NCBI GenBank assembly: GCA_030643345.1
Contig: DAOWMA010000009.1
Location: forward strand, 1 to 15,488
Direction of reading: 5' to 3'
Length of the DNA: 15,488 bases
Source: Spirochaetaceae bacterium
Lineage (GTDB): Bacteria; Spirochaetota; Spirochaetia; B11-G9
The notes beneath the pieces are model-generated. The model worked only from the letters and a program-made list of their open reading frames with translations. It did not search any database and had not been told where the DNA came from. Both the position numbers and the translations under genes were made by a program. Positions 1 through 7,556 of this stretch are shown here, in pieces; position 1 is the stretch's first letter; each line of letters begins with the position of its first letter.

Positions 1-831
1 AGGGCCAAGGGTGAAGAACTTGGTGTTAATATAATTGTTGCTGAATTCCCGAAAGCGTGGGGCCCTGAAGTACAGGTCCCAATATTAGAGGCAACTGTTG
101 CACAGGGCGGAATTGATATGGTCCTTATTGCTCCAACAGCTATTGATGCACTGATTACTCCTCTTAAAAAATTGTATGATAAGGGTATTGAAATAATTAC
201 TGTAGATACATTTCTTGGAAACGGTGATTATTCTGTAGACAGTGAGTATTCCTTCCCGTTAAGCTATATTGGTTCAAATAATGAGAAGGGTGGTAGAGAG
301 ATAGCCGAGAACCTTGCAAAAATGATTGGAGGCAAAGGTAAGGTCTATGTTAATTCAACAAACCCTGATGTTTCTTCAGTAATGGGAAGAGTTAAGGGGT
401 TTAAAGAGGGAATTGAAGAATTTCCGGATATTGAACTGGTTGGTGTTGATTACAATATGGATGTCCAGCAGAAAGCTACTGACCAGACTCTTGCTGCTCT
501 TCAGAAAGATCCTGATATTGCAGGAATCTTTGCAACTAATGTGTATTCTTCCCAGGGAGCATATCAGGCTGTAGTAAATGCAGGACTTGTTGGAGCAGTT
601 AAGCTTGCTACATGGGATGCCACTGTGGATATGATAAATGCTCTTAAGAAAGGACAGGTTGATCTTGTTCTTGCTCAAAAACCATACGAAATTGGTTATC
701 TTGCAGTAGAATGGGGATATAAGTTCCTTACTGAAGGAGCGGATGTTCCCAAATCAGTAATTCCAGGATTTGAGTACTTTACCCCGGATAATGTAAATGA
801 TCCTGACATGGATGAATTTATCTACAAATAG
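1..831 (+). CDS. Sugar ABC transporter periplasmic substrate-binding protein (5' truncated)
   Basis: The reading frame is open from base 1, so the gene starts upstream of the window and the signal peptide is not visible; 276 residues remain. The sequence has the alternating beta/alpha pattern of type I periplasmic binding proteins (RbsB / Peripla_BP_4 class): an IDMVLIAPT segment, a D-alanine-type hinge stretch ending in ITVDTF, a YIGSNNEKGGREIAENL segment and a late ATWDATVDMINALKKGQVDLVLAQKPYEIG block, all typical of sugar-binding members. It should deliver a monosaccharide to the two downstream permeases. A strong terminator follows the stop codon, which would give more binding protein than membrane subunits. 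The sugar cannot be read from the sequence. The family call is secure. Confidence 0.9.
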   Translation, partial: RAKGEELGVNIIVAEFPKAWGPEVQVPILEATVAQGGIDMVLIAPTAIDALITPLKKLYDKGIEIITVDTFLGNGDYSVDSEYSFPLSYIGSNNEKGGREIAENLAKMIGGKGKVYVNSTNPDVSSVMGRVKGFKEGIEEFPDIELVGVDYNMDVQQKATDQTLAALQKDPDIAGIFATNVYSSQGAYQAVVNAGLVGAVKLATWDATVDMINALKKGQVDLVLAQKPYEIGYLAVEWGYKFLTEGADVPKSVIPGFEYFTPDNVNDPDMDEFIYK

Positions 832-861
832 GGAATTCCCCTTAATATGTGGGGGTCAACG

Positions 862-886
862 GGGGGCCGAAAGGCCCCCTTTTTTT
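862..886 (+). terminator. Intrinsic terminator between binding-protein and permease genes
   Basis: A 7-bp perfect GC stem (GGGGGCC / GGCCCCC) closes on a GAAA tetraloop at 869-872 and is followed by seven T residues. It lies 31 bases after the binding-protein stop and 67 bases before the first permease. There is no convincing promoter between it and the permease, so partial read-through is the likely route to the downstream genes. It may also stabilise the 3' end of the binding-protein message, as known for similar hairpins in maltose operons. Confidence 0.9.
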
Positions 887-939
887 ATAATCTTAATAAT
901 TCTGTTACATTAGAGAAGAATTTCGAGTTACTATAAAAG

Positions 940-945
940 AGGGAG
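940..945 (+). promoter_or_regulatory. Ribosome binding site supporting a TTG start
   Basis: AGGGAG lies 7 bases before TTG at 953. The first ATG in frame (974) has no such site. The paralogous second permease has an N-terminus of matching length, which also supports the TTG codon. Confidence 0.7.
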
Positions 946-952
946 ATCTATT

Positions 953-2029
953 TTGACTAGTAGTTTAAATCAGATGATTGAAGAATCCAGATTATTAAAG
1001 GTAATAGCCAGAAACTGGGCATTTTGTTTTCTAATATCCTTTATAGTTTTGTTCAGTTTTACTGGAAGAGGTTTCTTCAGTATTGTGAATTTTCAAAATA
1101 TTATACACCTTTCAGTAATAGCTATTCTAATGGCCAGTGCAGAAACCTTTGTAATAATAAGTGGTGGAATTGACCTTTCCATTGGATTTGTTATGGGGCT
1201 TTCTTCGGTAACAGCAGGAAAAATAATCCAGATAATGTTTAACAGTGGTAATTTTTCACCGGCATTCAGCATCTTTATTGGTGTTTCTATTGCTCTTGTT
1301 GTTTCTATTTTACCCGGCTTGTTAAGCGGTATAGTAATTTCAAAGTATAGAGTGCCTCCTTTTATAGCAACTCTTGGTATGTGGGGAATAACAAATGGGA
1401 TTGCATTGAAGATATGCAAGGGTTTCCCTGTGGCAATGCTTCCTGACAGTCTTACAAAGATTGGAAATGGATATATCTTATACTTTAAACGGGGAGATGG
1501 ATTTAGTTTTTTTGGTCTTCCTTATGGGGTTGGTAATGATAAGATACGGGAGTATCTACGGCTTATTCCAAATTCTTTTATTTTTCTTATTATCATTCTT
1601 CTTGTACTTTGGCATCTGTTAAAAAATACAAAATTCGGTCAGCATACCTATGCTATCGGGGGGAATGAGGATGCTGCTGTAAGGTCGGGAATTGATGTAA
1701 AGAAACATATAGTTAAAATTTATGTGTTGTCATCGTTTATTGCCGGAATTGCAGGGGTATTTAATGTTTTCCAGACAGGAATAGGGAATTTTACCACTTT
1801 TGGGGCCATGTATGAATTGTTTGCTGTGGCAGCGGTGGTTATCGGTGGAGCAAGTCTTATGGGTGGAAAGGGGCGATTAATTGCATCGGTTATTGGAGTC
1901 TTTCTTATTGCTGTACTTGAGAACGGGTTATTGATTTCCGGAATAGAGCCTTTTTACAGATATATAGCTGTTGGATTACTACTTATTCTGGCAGTAGTTA
2001 TTGATGAGTTGTTTCCGGATCTTTTTTAA
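953..2029 (+). CDS. Sugar ABC transporter permease 1 (RbsC-like)
   Basis: This is an inner-membrane permease subunit of a ribose-type sugar importer (BPD_transp_2 family), 358 residues, usual length slightly exceeded. It has several hydrophobic spans beginning near residue 23. Family hallmarks are GGIDLS at residues 71-76, KYRVPPFIATLG at 131-142 and the cytoplasmic coupling segment YAIGGNEDAA at 233-242, where the ATPase docks. A hydrophilic insert of about 40 residues (roughly 160-205) separates two membrane blocks. The TTG start is chosen because of its Shine-Dalgarno site and agreement with the paralogue next door. The stop codon is followed after only 17 bases by the next permease start. 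It probably forms a heterodimer with that permease. Confidence 0.93.
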   Translation: MTSSLNQMIEESRLLKVIARNWAFCFLISFIVLFSFTGRGFFSIVNFQNIIHLSVIAILMASAETFVIISGGIDLSIGFVMGLSSVTAGKIIQIMFNSGNFSPAFSIFIGVSIALVVSILPGLLSGIVISKYRVPPFIATLGMWGITNGIALKICKGFPVAMLPDSLTKIGNGYILYFKRGDGFSFFGLPYGVGNDKIREYLRLIPNSFIFLIIILLVLWHLLKNTKFGQHTYAIGGNEDAAVRSGIDVKKHIVKIYVLSSFIAGIAGVFNVFQTGIGNFTTFGAMYELFAVAAVVIGGASLMGGKGRLIASVIGVFLIAVLENGLLISGIEPFYRYIAVGLLLILAVVIDELFPDLF

Positions 2030-2033
2030 TGGG

Positions 2034-2039
2034 AGGAGG
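2034..2039 (+). promoter_or_regulatory. Ribosome binding site fixing the second permease start
   Basis: AGGAGG sits 7 bases before ATG 2047. An earlier in-frame ATG at 2029 overlaps the previous stop codon, but it would place this purine-rich site inside the coding sequence and has no site of its own. Start 2047 is therefore preferred. Confidence 0.8.
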
Positions 2040-2046
2040 TTCTACA

Positions 2047-3111
2047 ATGCAAAGTCTTGCAAAACGTGATCGTATAGATATGCTTCTAAAAATTGGCAGA
2101 CAGTGGGCACTTATTTTTCTGGTTGCTGAACTTGTTTTTTTCAGCCTTATGGCCAGAGGGTTTTTATCGTTAAATGCCTTTCAGATTATTTTCTTTTTTG
2201 GGACTGCTATATTTCTTATGGCAACAGCAGAGTTGTTTGTAATAATAACAGGAGGTATTGATCTTTCTGCCGGTTATGTAATGGGTCTTGCCACTATTGT
2301 TTCTGCAAAACTTATTGCTGCATTCTATCAATCCGGAATGGATTCTCTTTCTTCTATTATTCTTGGAATTATTATTACTCTTGTAATCGGGCTTATTCCC
2401 GGATTAATAAATGGTTTTCTTATTTCGCATTTGAAAGTGCCCCCTTTTATTGCAACTTTCTCAATGCTTGGTATTTGTCATGGAGTTTCCGAACTGTTAA
2501 TATCTGAAAAAGCCGCCAAGAACCTGCCTCTTTTGGCCAATGAAATTGGTAATGGTAATTTTATCTATTTTGTAAATGGCGGCGGCATTTCCTTCTTTTC
2601 CAGACCCGAAGTACCAAGAGGTGTAAAGGTTTATGAATTTCTTCCCAATGTAGTTTTTATATCATTTGTTTTTATTGCTGTTTTTGCATTTATTCTTGCC
2701 CGGACTAAATTTGGACAACATACATATGCTATTGGCGGCAATAAGGATGCTGCAATAAGGTCGGGAATAAATGTTAACAGGCATATAGTAAAGATATATA
2801 TGCTTTCCTCCTTTTTGGCATCTCTGGCAGGTGTTTTGTATGTACTTAAATATGTAACAGGAAAAGCAGATGCCGGTGCATCTTTGCTTCTGGATTCTAT
2901 TGCCGCAGTTGTTATTGGCGGTGCAAGCCTTTATGGCGGCAAGGGTACTGTCTGGAGGACCATTTTGGGTGCTTTAATAATTGCAGTTCTGGAAACGGGC
3001 TTGAGGATAATGGGAATACCGACCTTCGATAAGTATATTATTGTTGGAGTTATTCTGATTTCTGCAGTACTTATTGATCAATTTTTTCCTGAACCAACAT
3101 ACGAGGAGTAA
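2047..3111 (+). CDS. Sugar ABC transporter permease 2 (RbsC-like)
   Basis: This 354-residue membrane permease is clearly paralogous to the preceding one across its whole length. It shares GGIDLS (residues 69-74), a KVPPFIAT segment, the same mid-protein hydrophilic insert containing an IGNG..IYF pattern, and a TKFGQHTYAIGGN coupling segment. It therefore looks like the product of a tandem duplication that has since diverged. With one ATPase gene downstream, the simplest assembly is a permease 1/permease 2 heterodimer on an ATPase homodimer. ATG 2047 is chosen over ATG 2029 because of the AGGAGG site. The gap to the ATPase gene is 4 bases, so the two are co-transcribed. Confidence 0.93.
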   Translation: MQSLAKRDRIDMLLKIGRQWALIFLVAELVFFSLMARGFLSLNAFQIIFFFGTAIFLMATAELFVIITGGIDLSAGYVMGLATIVSAKLIAAFYQSGMDSLSSIILGIIITLVIGLIPGLINGFLISHLKVPPFIATFSMLGICHGVSELLISEKAAKNLPLLANEIGNGNFIYFVNGGGISFFSRPEVPRGVKVYEFLPNVVFISFVFIAVFAFILARTKFGQHTYAIGGNKDAAIRSGINVNRHIVKIYMLSSFLASLAGVLYVLKYVTGKADAGASLLLDSIAAVVIGGASLYGGKGTVWRTILGALIIAVLETGLRIMGIPTFDKYIIVGVILISAVLIDQFFPEPTYEE

Positions 3112-3115
3112 ATAA

Positions 3116-3865
3116 ATGAGCTATTTATTAGAAACAAAGGATATAACAAAAAGATTCGGTGGCCTTGTGGCTGTGGATAAGATGAGTTTTGGTGTAAAAG
3201 AGGGAGAGGTTGTTGCCATACTTGGAGATAACGGGGCTGGAAAATCGACACTTATAAAGATGATTTCAGGAGTTTATCCTTCTGATGGCGGAACTATCTT
3301 TTATAAAGGGGTGGAAGCTAAAATTCATACCCCTATGGATGCACTTGCAGTTGGGATAGAGACTATTTATCAGGACCTTGCTCTTGCAGAGAATCTGAAC
3401 GTATACTCCAATATCTTTCTGGGCAGAGAAAAAACAAAAAAGAAATTTGGATTTCTTCCTGTCCTTGATCATACTTATATGCATAACGAATCTGTGAAGG
3501 TACTTGAAAAACTGGATATCAAAATTCCATCTTTAAAGAATAATGTTCGAACTCTTTCCGGAGGGCAAAGACAGGCTGTTGCAATTTCCAAGTCTATCTA
3601 CTGGAATGCAAAGGTGCTCATAATGGATGAACCAACTGCTTCATTGGGCGTCGCCCAGCAGAAACAGGTACTGGATCTTGTTAATTCTCTTAAAGATCAT
3701 GGACTTGCCATTATCTTAATAAGTCATCAGATGCGGGATGTATTTGAGGTTGCTGATAGAATCATAGTCATGAGGAGGGGAGAGAAAGTTGGTGATCTTA
3801 TTAAAAAAGAAACTACTACCGAAGAAATAGTTAACCTTATTGTTGGTTCAGAGTTGGTTAATTGA
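3116..3865 (+). CDS. Sugar ABC transporter ATP-binding protein, single domain
   Basis: This cytoplasmic ATPase powers the importer. It shows the full nucleotide-binding set: Walker A GDNGAGKST at residues 37-45, Q-loop Gln86, signature LSGGQ at 147-151, Walker B VLIMDE at 167-172, and the switch His204 in LISH. At 249 residues it has one nucleotide-binding domain, whereas RbsA/XylG-type partners of RbsC permeases usually carry two fused domains (about 500 residues). It must therefore act as a homodimer, as in FrcA-like systems. A GAGGAG site lies 7 bases before the ATG. The histidine kinase gene begins 12 bases after its stop. Confidence 0.95.
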   Translation: MSYLLETKDITKRFGGLVAVDKMSFGVKEGEVVAILGDNGAGKSTLIKMISGVYPSDGGTIFYKGVEAKIHTPMDALAVGIETIYQDLALAENLNVYSNIFLGREKTKKKFGFLPVLDHTYMHNESVKVLEKLDIKIPSLKNNVRTLSGGQRQAVAISKSIYWNAKVLIMDEPTASLGVAQQKQVLDLVNSLKDHGLAIILISHQMRDVFEVADRIIVMRRGEKVGDLIKKETTTEEIVNLIVGSELVN

Positions 3866-3877
3866 TACAATACTGAT

Positions 3878-6004
3878 ATGAAGCTTTTTTCAAGGACATT
3901 GTTTTTTTTTATTGGCGTTGTTATTTTCCAATCCGCTCTAACTATTTTTTTCGTTACAGGTGTTATTACCAGAAGTAATGAAGTAGGCGCAAGAGTGGAG
4001 CTTGAGATAGAAGCAAATGCTGTTTACGAGAATTATAATTCGTGGGTGAGAACTATATGGAAAACCCTTATTAGAATCAATAAAGATGAGAAGTATCAGG
4101 CCCTAATTGAAAATCCTAAGATGTTCTATTCCAGAAATACTATGGAAGAATGGTTTGATGAGATAATTTTACTATCTGGAATAGATTCAATTATACTAAA
4201 AAAACAATCCGGCAGTCCAAATGAATATATTCTATCTGGAAGTGTATCTTTTCCCTATAAAGATTTGGAGAAGATGATGTCCCGTAAAAATCATCCATAC
4301 ATAGAACTAAGAGAGATTGACGGTAATGTTTATCTGGTAGGGACTCTCAAGTATGTAAATAAGGATATCCTGGAGTTTTTTATTTTTAAAAAAATAGATG
4401 AACAATTCTATAGAAATCTCCCTTTGCACGAAAGATCTGTAGTTTTCCTTGCGACCTACAGTGATGTTGGAACAGGCAGGTTTTTTGATGAAGATATATT
4501 TAAGGGGATCATGACCCCCCTGTTTCTGGATATTCCATACAAGGAAGTCTATAATCTTGAACTGGAAGAAGGGAGCTTTAATGCTGCGTTTCAGAAATTA
4601 GGAAAACTGCAAAAGCCTGACGGAGAAGAGGACCTTATCTTAATTCTTCTTATTTCCAATGAACCTTATTTAACTATTCTTGCAGGAATTAATAAAATTC
4701 TACTATCTGTTTCTTTTGCTGTTGGATTATTTACCATTATCTTAAGTTTTTACTTATCAGGAAGGATAACCCAGCCCATAAGCAGATTGATTGGAGCTAT
4801 GGAGGGTATCCGTAAGGGGCAGTCATATGTAAAGGTTATCTCCAATTCCGGAAGCGAAGTAGGCAGTCTTCTACAGGGGTTTAATGAAATGGCCTCGCAG
4901 CTTCACCAGGATAAAATATCCATGGAAAAGTATATAAATGAAATTACTTTACTCAAGGACTACAATGAAAAGATAATTCATTCTCTTCGGGCTGGAATTG
5001 TGGTCCTTAGTAATGAGCTTACTATTGAAAAAGTGAACAGTTTTTTTCTTGAAAATTTTGGGAAGGAGGAAGCTGCTGTTTTAGGGAGATACATAGGAGA
5101 TATATCTATTGATGTTGTTGATAAATCTGTTATTAGAAACATAGGGAATATTATTTGCGGGAAAAAAAGTTCATGGTCTGAGATTAAAAGAACCAAATCC
5201 GTTGTTTATGAGATAAAATTATATCCTCTTTATGCAGTCAGGAGTTATGAAAACGGTCAATGTGTGCTTGAAATAAATGATGTAAGTAGAAAATATGAAC
5301 TGGAGGGAAAGATTTTTCAAGCTGAAAAGTTGTCGTCTCTCAGTATGCTTTCAGCTGGAGTCTCTCATGAGATAAACAATCCTTTAGGCTCTATAATGAC
5401 CAACGTCCAGAATCTTCTCGTTGAGGAGAATAATGAAGAAACCAGAACATCTCTGCGCTGGATAGAACATGAAACCCGGCGGATAGCAAAGATTGTACGT
5501 GAACTTCTGGATTTTTCTTCATCTGAGTTGGATAAAAATAAAGAAGTAGAAATAAATTCCTGTGTTTCCGATGTTATAAGACTTATTAACTATGGTCTGG
5601 AAAAGGAAAAAAAAGTTGAAATAATTAATGAATTTCAAACCAATTTGCCGACAGCAGTTATCAGTAGTAATGAGCTCAAGCAGGTGATAATAAACCTGGT
5701 CCAGAATTCTATCCAGGCTATTGACGGAACTGGAAAAATTAATATCAAAACGTATCTGCAGAAAAACAGAAAAAAAGTCTGTATTAGTATAAAGGATACT
5801 GGCTCAGGAGTGGATGAAGAAGCAATGCTTCATATTTTTGATCCTTTTTTTACTACAAAAGCAAATGGAAAAGGTACAGGACTGGGGTTGTCTATTGTAT
5901 ATGGTATAATGAACAAGAATTCAGGAACTATAGATGTTAAGAGTAAAAAGGGTTTTGGTACAACAGTTACTCTTGAAATTCCGGTTTGTGAAAATGTCAA
6001 GTAA
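3878..6004 (+). CDS. Membrane sensor histidine kinase (HAMP, PAS-like, HisKA, HATPase_c)
   Basis: This 708-residue sensor kinase is the probable partner of the response regulator downstream. A transmembrane segment at about residues 8-30 is followed by an extracytoplasmic region of about 230 residues, then a second membrane span at about 268-293, HAMP (about 294-345), a PAS-like segment (about 362-470), the phosphoacceptor helix with His497 in SHEINNPLG, an N box with Asn606/Asn610, a G1 motif DTGSG at 640-644, an F box FDPFFTTK and a G2 motif GKGTGLGLS at 664-672. The kinase core is NtrB/DctB-like. The sensor region looks Cache-like in pattern, but I cannot assign it firmly. No clear Shine-Dalgarno site precedes ATG 3878; translation may be coupled to the ATPase gene 12 bases upstream. 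The ligand is unknown, plausibly a sugar or acid taken up by one of the neighbouring transporters. Confidence 0.93.
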   Translation: MKLFSRTLFFFIGVVIFQSALTIFFVTGVITRSNEVGARVELEIEANAVYENYNSWVRTIWKTLIRINKDEKYQALIENPKMFYSRNTMEEWFDEIILLSGIDSIILKKQSGSPNEYILSGSVSFPYKDLEKMMSRKNHPYIELREIDGNVYLVGTLKYVNKDILEFFIFKKIDEQFYRNLPLHERSVVFLATYSDVGTGRFFDEDIFKGIMTPLFLDIPYKEVYNLELEEGSFNAAFQKLGKLQKPDGEEDLILILLISNEPYLTILAGINKILLSVSFAVGLFTIILSFYLSGRITQPISRLIGAMEGIRKGQSYVKVISNSGSEVGSLLQGFNEMASQLHQDKISMEKYINEITLLKDYNEKIIHSLRAGIVVLSNELTIEKVNSFFLENFGKEEAAVLGRYIGDISIDVVDKSVIRNIGNIICGKKSSWSEIKRTKSVVYEIKLYPLYAVRSYENGQCVLEINDVSRKYELEGKIFQAEKLSSLSMLSAGVSHEINNPLGSIMTNVQNLLVEENNEETRTSLRWIEHETRRIAKIVRELLDFSSSELDKNKEVEINSCVSDVIRLINYGLEKEKKVEIINEFQTNLPTAVISSNELKQVIINLVQNSIQAIDGTGKINIKTYLQKNRKKVCISIKDTGSGVDEEAMLHIFDPFFTTKANGKGTGLGLSIVYGIMNKNSGTIDVKSKKGFGTTVTLEIPVCENVK

Positions 6005-6034
6005 AATTTTATTATTATATATTGAGGATTATAA

Positions 6035-7423
6035 ATGGAAACTCCTTTAAAGGACAGGAGAAGCATTCTTGTTGTGGATGATGAAGAAGGGATCAGATAT
6101 GGTCTTGAGAAGCTTTTTAAGAGGGAAGGATACAGAGTATTTCTGGCTGGTAGCTTTAATGAGTCAGTTACCATTGTTCAGGAGAATAAAATTGATATTG
6201 CCCTTCTTGATATCAGGTTGAAAGGTCATCGTGATGGAATTGAGTTGCTAAGAGAACTTAAATATGCAGAACCTGAGATTGTAGTTCTGATAATAACCGG
6301 GCATGGCAGTATTGACAGCAGCGTAAATGCAATGAAGGAGGGGGCTTCTGATTATATCCTCAAACCTATTGATAATGATAAACTTCTGGCCACGGTAAGG
6401 AGAAATTTTGAAATAAAGGCTTTAAGGAGTGAAAATACTTATCTTAAAAGAGCTCTTCTTAACAGTGTCTTTACCTATGATTTTATCACTGATAATCCGA
6501 AAGTAAAAGAAGTACTAAAAGTTGCGGATAAGATAAAAAATACTCCTGCTACAGTTTTGATAACAGGTGAAAGTGGTACCGGAAAAGAGGTTTTAGCAAG
6601 ATATATTCATTTTACAAGCATTCGCAGGGAGGGAAATTTTGTAGGTATAAACTGTGCTGCTCTCTCGGACACGCTGCTTTTGAGTGAATTATTTGGTCAT
6701 GAAAAGGGTTCTTTTACAGGGGCGATAGATCAGAAAATTGGGAAATTTGAACTGGCCGACTCTGGTACACTTTTTATGGATGAGATTGGGGACATGTCTC
6801 TTGATGTCCAGTCAAAACTACTTAGAGTTTTAGAGGAGAGAAGTTTTGAACGTGTAGGGGGGATTAAAAAGATTCAGGTAGATGTAAGAGTAATTGCTGC
6901 CACAAATAAGGATATGAAAGCGTTGATAAAATCCGGACAATTTCGTCAGGACCTTTATTATCGACTTAATGTTATTTCATGCTATCTCCCACCTCTTAGA
7001 GAAAGACAAGAGGACATTCCTCTCCTTGTGGACCATTTTTTAAATCAGTACAATCAACGTTATAATAAAAGTGTTATTAGTATTGATACCGGATTACTTG
7101 AAAGATTAAATAATTATAATTGGCCGGGAAATGTCAGAGAACTACAGAATATGATAAATCAGGCAGTTCTATTGAGTGAGGGGAAAGAGATATTTTCTTT
7201 CAATTTTCAGGATGGTATAATATTAGAACGACGTGAATCGATGAAGATAGTTGGTCAGGGTAAATCCCTTAAAACTGCAATCGAAGAAATAGTTAGCTAT
7301 CATGAAAAACAGATGATTGCTAAAGTTCTTATGGATAACAAACAAAACCGGACGAGGACTGCTCATGATTTGGAAATTACCAGGAAGACTTTGGCCCGGA
7401 AGATTGATAAGTATGATCTTTAA
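6035..7423 (+). CDS. NtrC-family sigma-54-dependent response regulator
   Basis: This 462-residue regulator activates transcription by RNA polymerase carrying sigma-54. The receiver domain (about 9-125) has acidic residues Asp15/Asp16, phosphoacceptor Asp59, Thr88 and Lys110. The AAA+ domain (about 150-375) has Walker A GESGTGKE at 178-185, the sigma-54 contact loop as GSFTGA at 225-230 (the common form is GAFTGA), and Walker B GTLFMDEI at 244-251. A Fis-type helix-turn-helix ends the protein (about 435-462). GAGGA at 6024-6028 precedes the ATG. The kinase gene ends 30 bases upstream. The arrangement kinase-regulator-TRAP resembles DctB/DctD-type control of dicarboxylate uptake, so the TRAP operon downstream is a likely target. 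I found no consensus sigma-54 promoter in the gap that follows. Confidence 0.95.
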   Translation: METPLKDRRSILVVDDEEGIRYGLEKLFKREGYRVFLAGSFNESVTIVQENKIDIALLDIRLKGHRDGIELLRELKYAEPEIVVLIITGHGSIDSSVNAMKEGASDYILKPIDNDKLLATVRRNFEIKALRSENTYLKRALLNSVFTYDFITDNPKVKEVLKVADKIKNTPATVLITGESGTGKEVLARYIHFTSIRREGNFVGINCAALSDTLLLSELFGHEKGSFTGAIDQKIGKFELADSGTLFMDEIGDMSLDVQSKLLRVLEERSFERVGGIKKIQVDVRVIAATNKDMKALIKSGQFRQDLYYRLNVISCYLPPLRERQEDIPLLVDHFLNQYNQRYNKSVISIDTGLLERLNNYNWPGNVRELQNMINQAVLLSEGKEIFSFNFQDGIILERRESMKIVGQGKSLKTAIEEIVSYHEKQMIAKVLMDNKQNRTRTAHDLEITRKTLARKIDKYDL

Positions 7424-7495
7424 GAAATTCTGGCAGGAACTATAGATTTAGATGTATGAAGAAAATAATAAGGACCCTGATACCTGTCAAACTCA

Positions 7496-7507
7496 AATCA
7501 GTTGATT
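7496..7507. promoter_or_regulatory. Short palindrome, possible operator
   Basis: AATCA-GT-TGATT is a perfect inverted repeat with a 2-base centre. It overlaps the candidate -35 element. Symmetric sites of this size can bind dimeric regulators, but a palindrome this short also arises by chance in AT-rich DNA. Confidence 0.25.
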
Positions 7508-7530
7508 CTTTTGTTTTATATGTATAAAGT
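7502..7530 (+). promoter_or_regulatory. Weak candidate sigma-70-type promoter for the TRAP operon
   Basis: TTGATT at 7502-7507 could be a -35 element, with TATAAA at 7523-7528 (15-base spacer) or TAAAGT at 7525-7530 (17-base spacer) as the -10. Neither pairing is ideal. It lies 27-55 bases before the dctP start. Confidence 0.3.
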
Positions 7531-7556
7531 TAATAAAAAATTTCCTGGAGTAATAA

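Larger units (their letters stand above)
7424..7556. other. Intergenic region ahead of the TRAP operon
   Basis: This 133-bp stretch is the only sizeable non-coding gap downstream of the permeases. It is AT-rich and contains a TGGCAG at 7431-7436 without a matching -12 element, a 12-bp palindrome at 7496-7507, and a possible sigma-70-like promoter at about 7502-7530. I see no hairpin followed by a T tract, so transcription from the regulator gene could run on into dctP. A 17-codon ORF here lacks a ribosome site and is not called. Confidence 0.6.

Noticed and set aside
905..937. Promoter with TTACAT and TATAAA directly ahead of the first permease
   Set aside because: The 21-base spacer is too long, and the transcript start would fall at the ribosome binding site.
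7431..7449. TGGCAG as a -24 element of a sigma-54 promoter ahead of the TRAP operon
   Set aside because: Ten bases after the GG pair there is AG and not GC, and no TTGC-like -12 element is present at any close spacing.
7452..7505. 17-codon ORF in the gap before dctP as a leader peptide
   Set aside because: There is no ribosome binding site, no runs of regulatory codons and no following attenuator hairpin.
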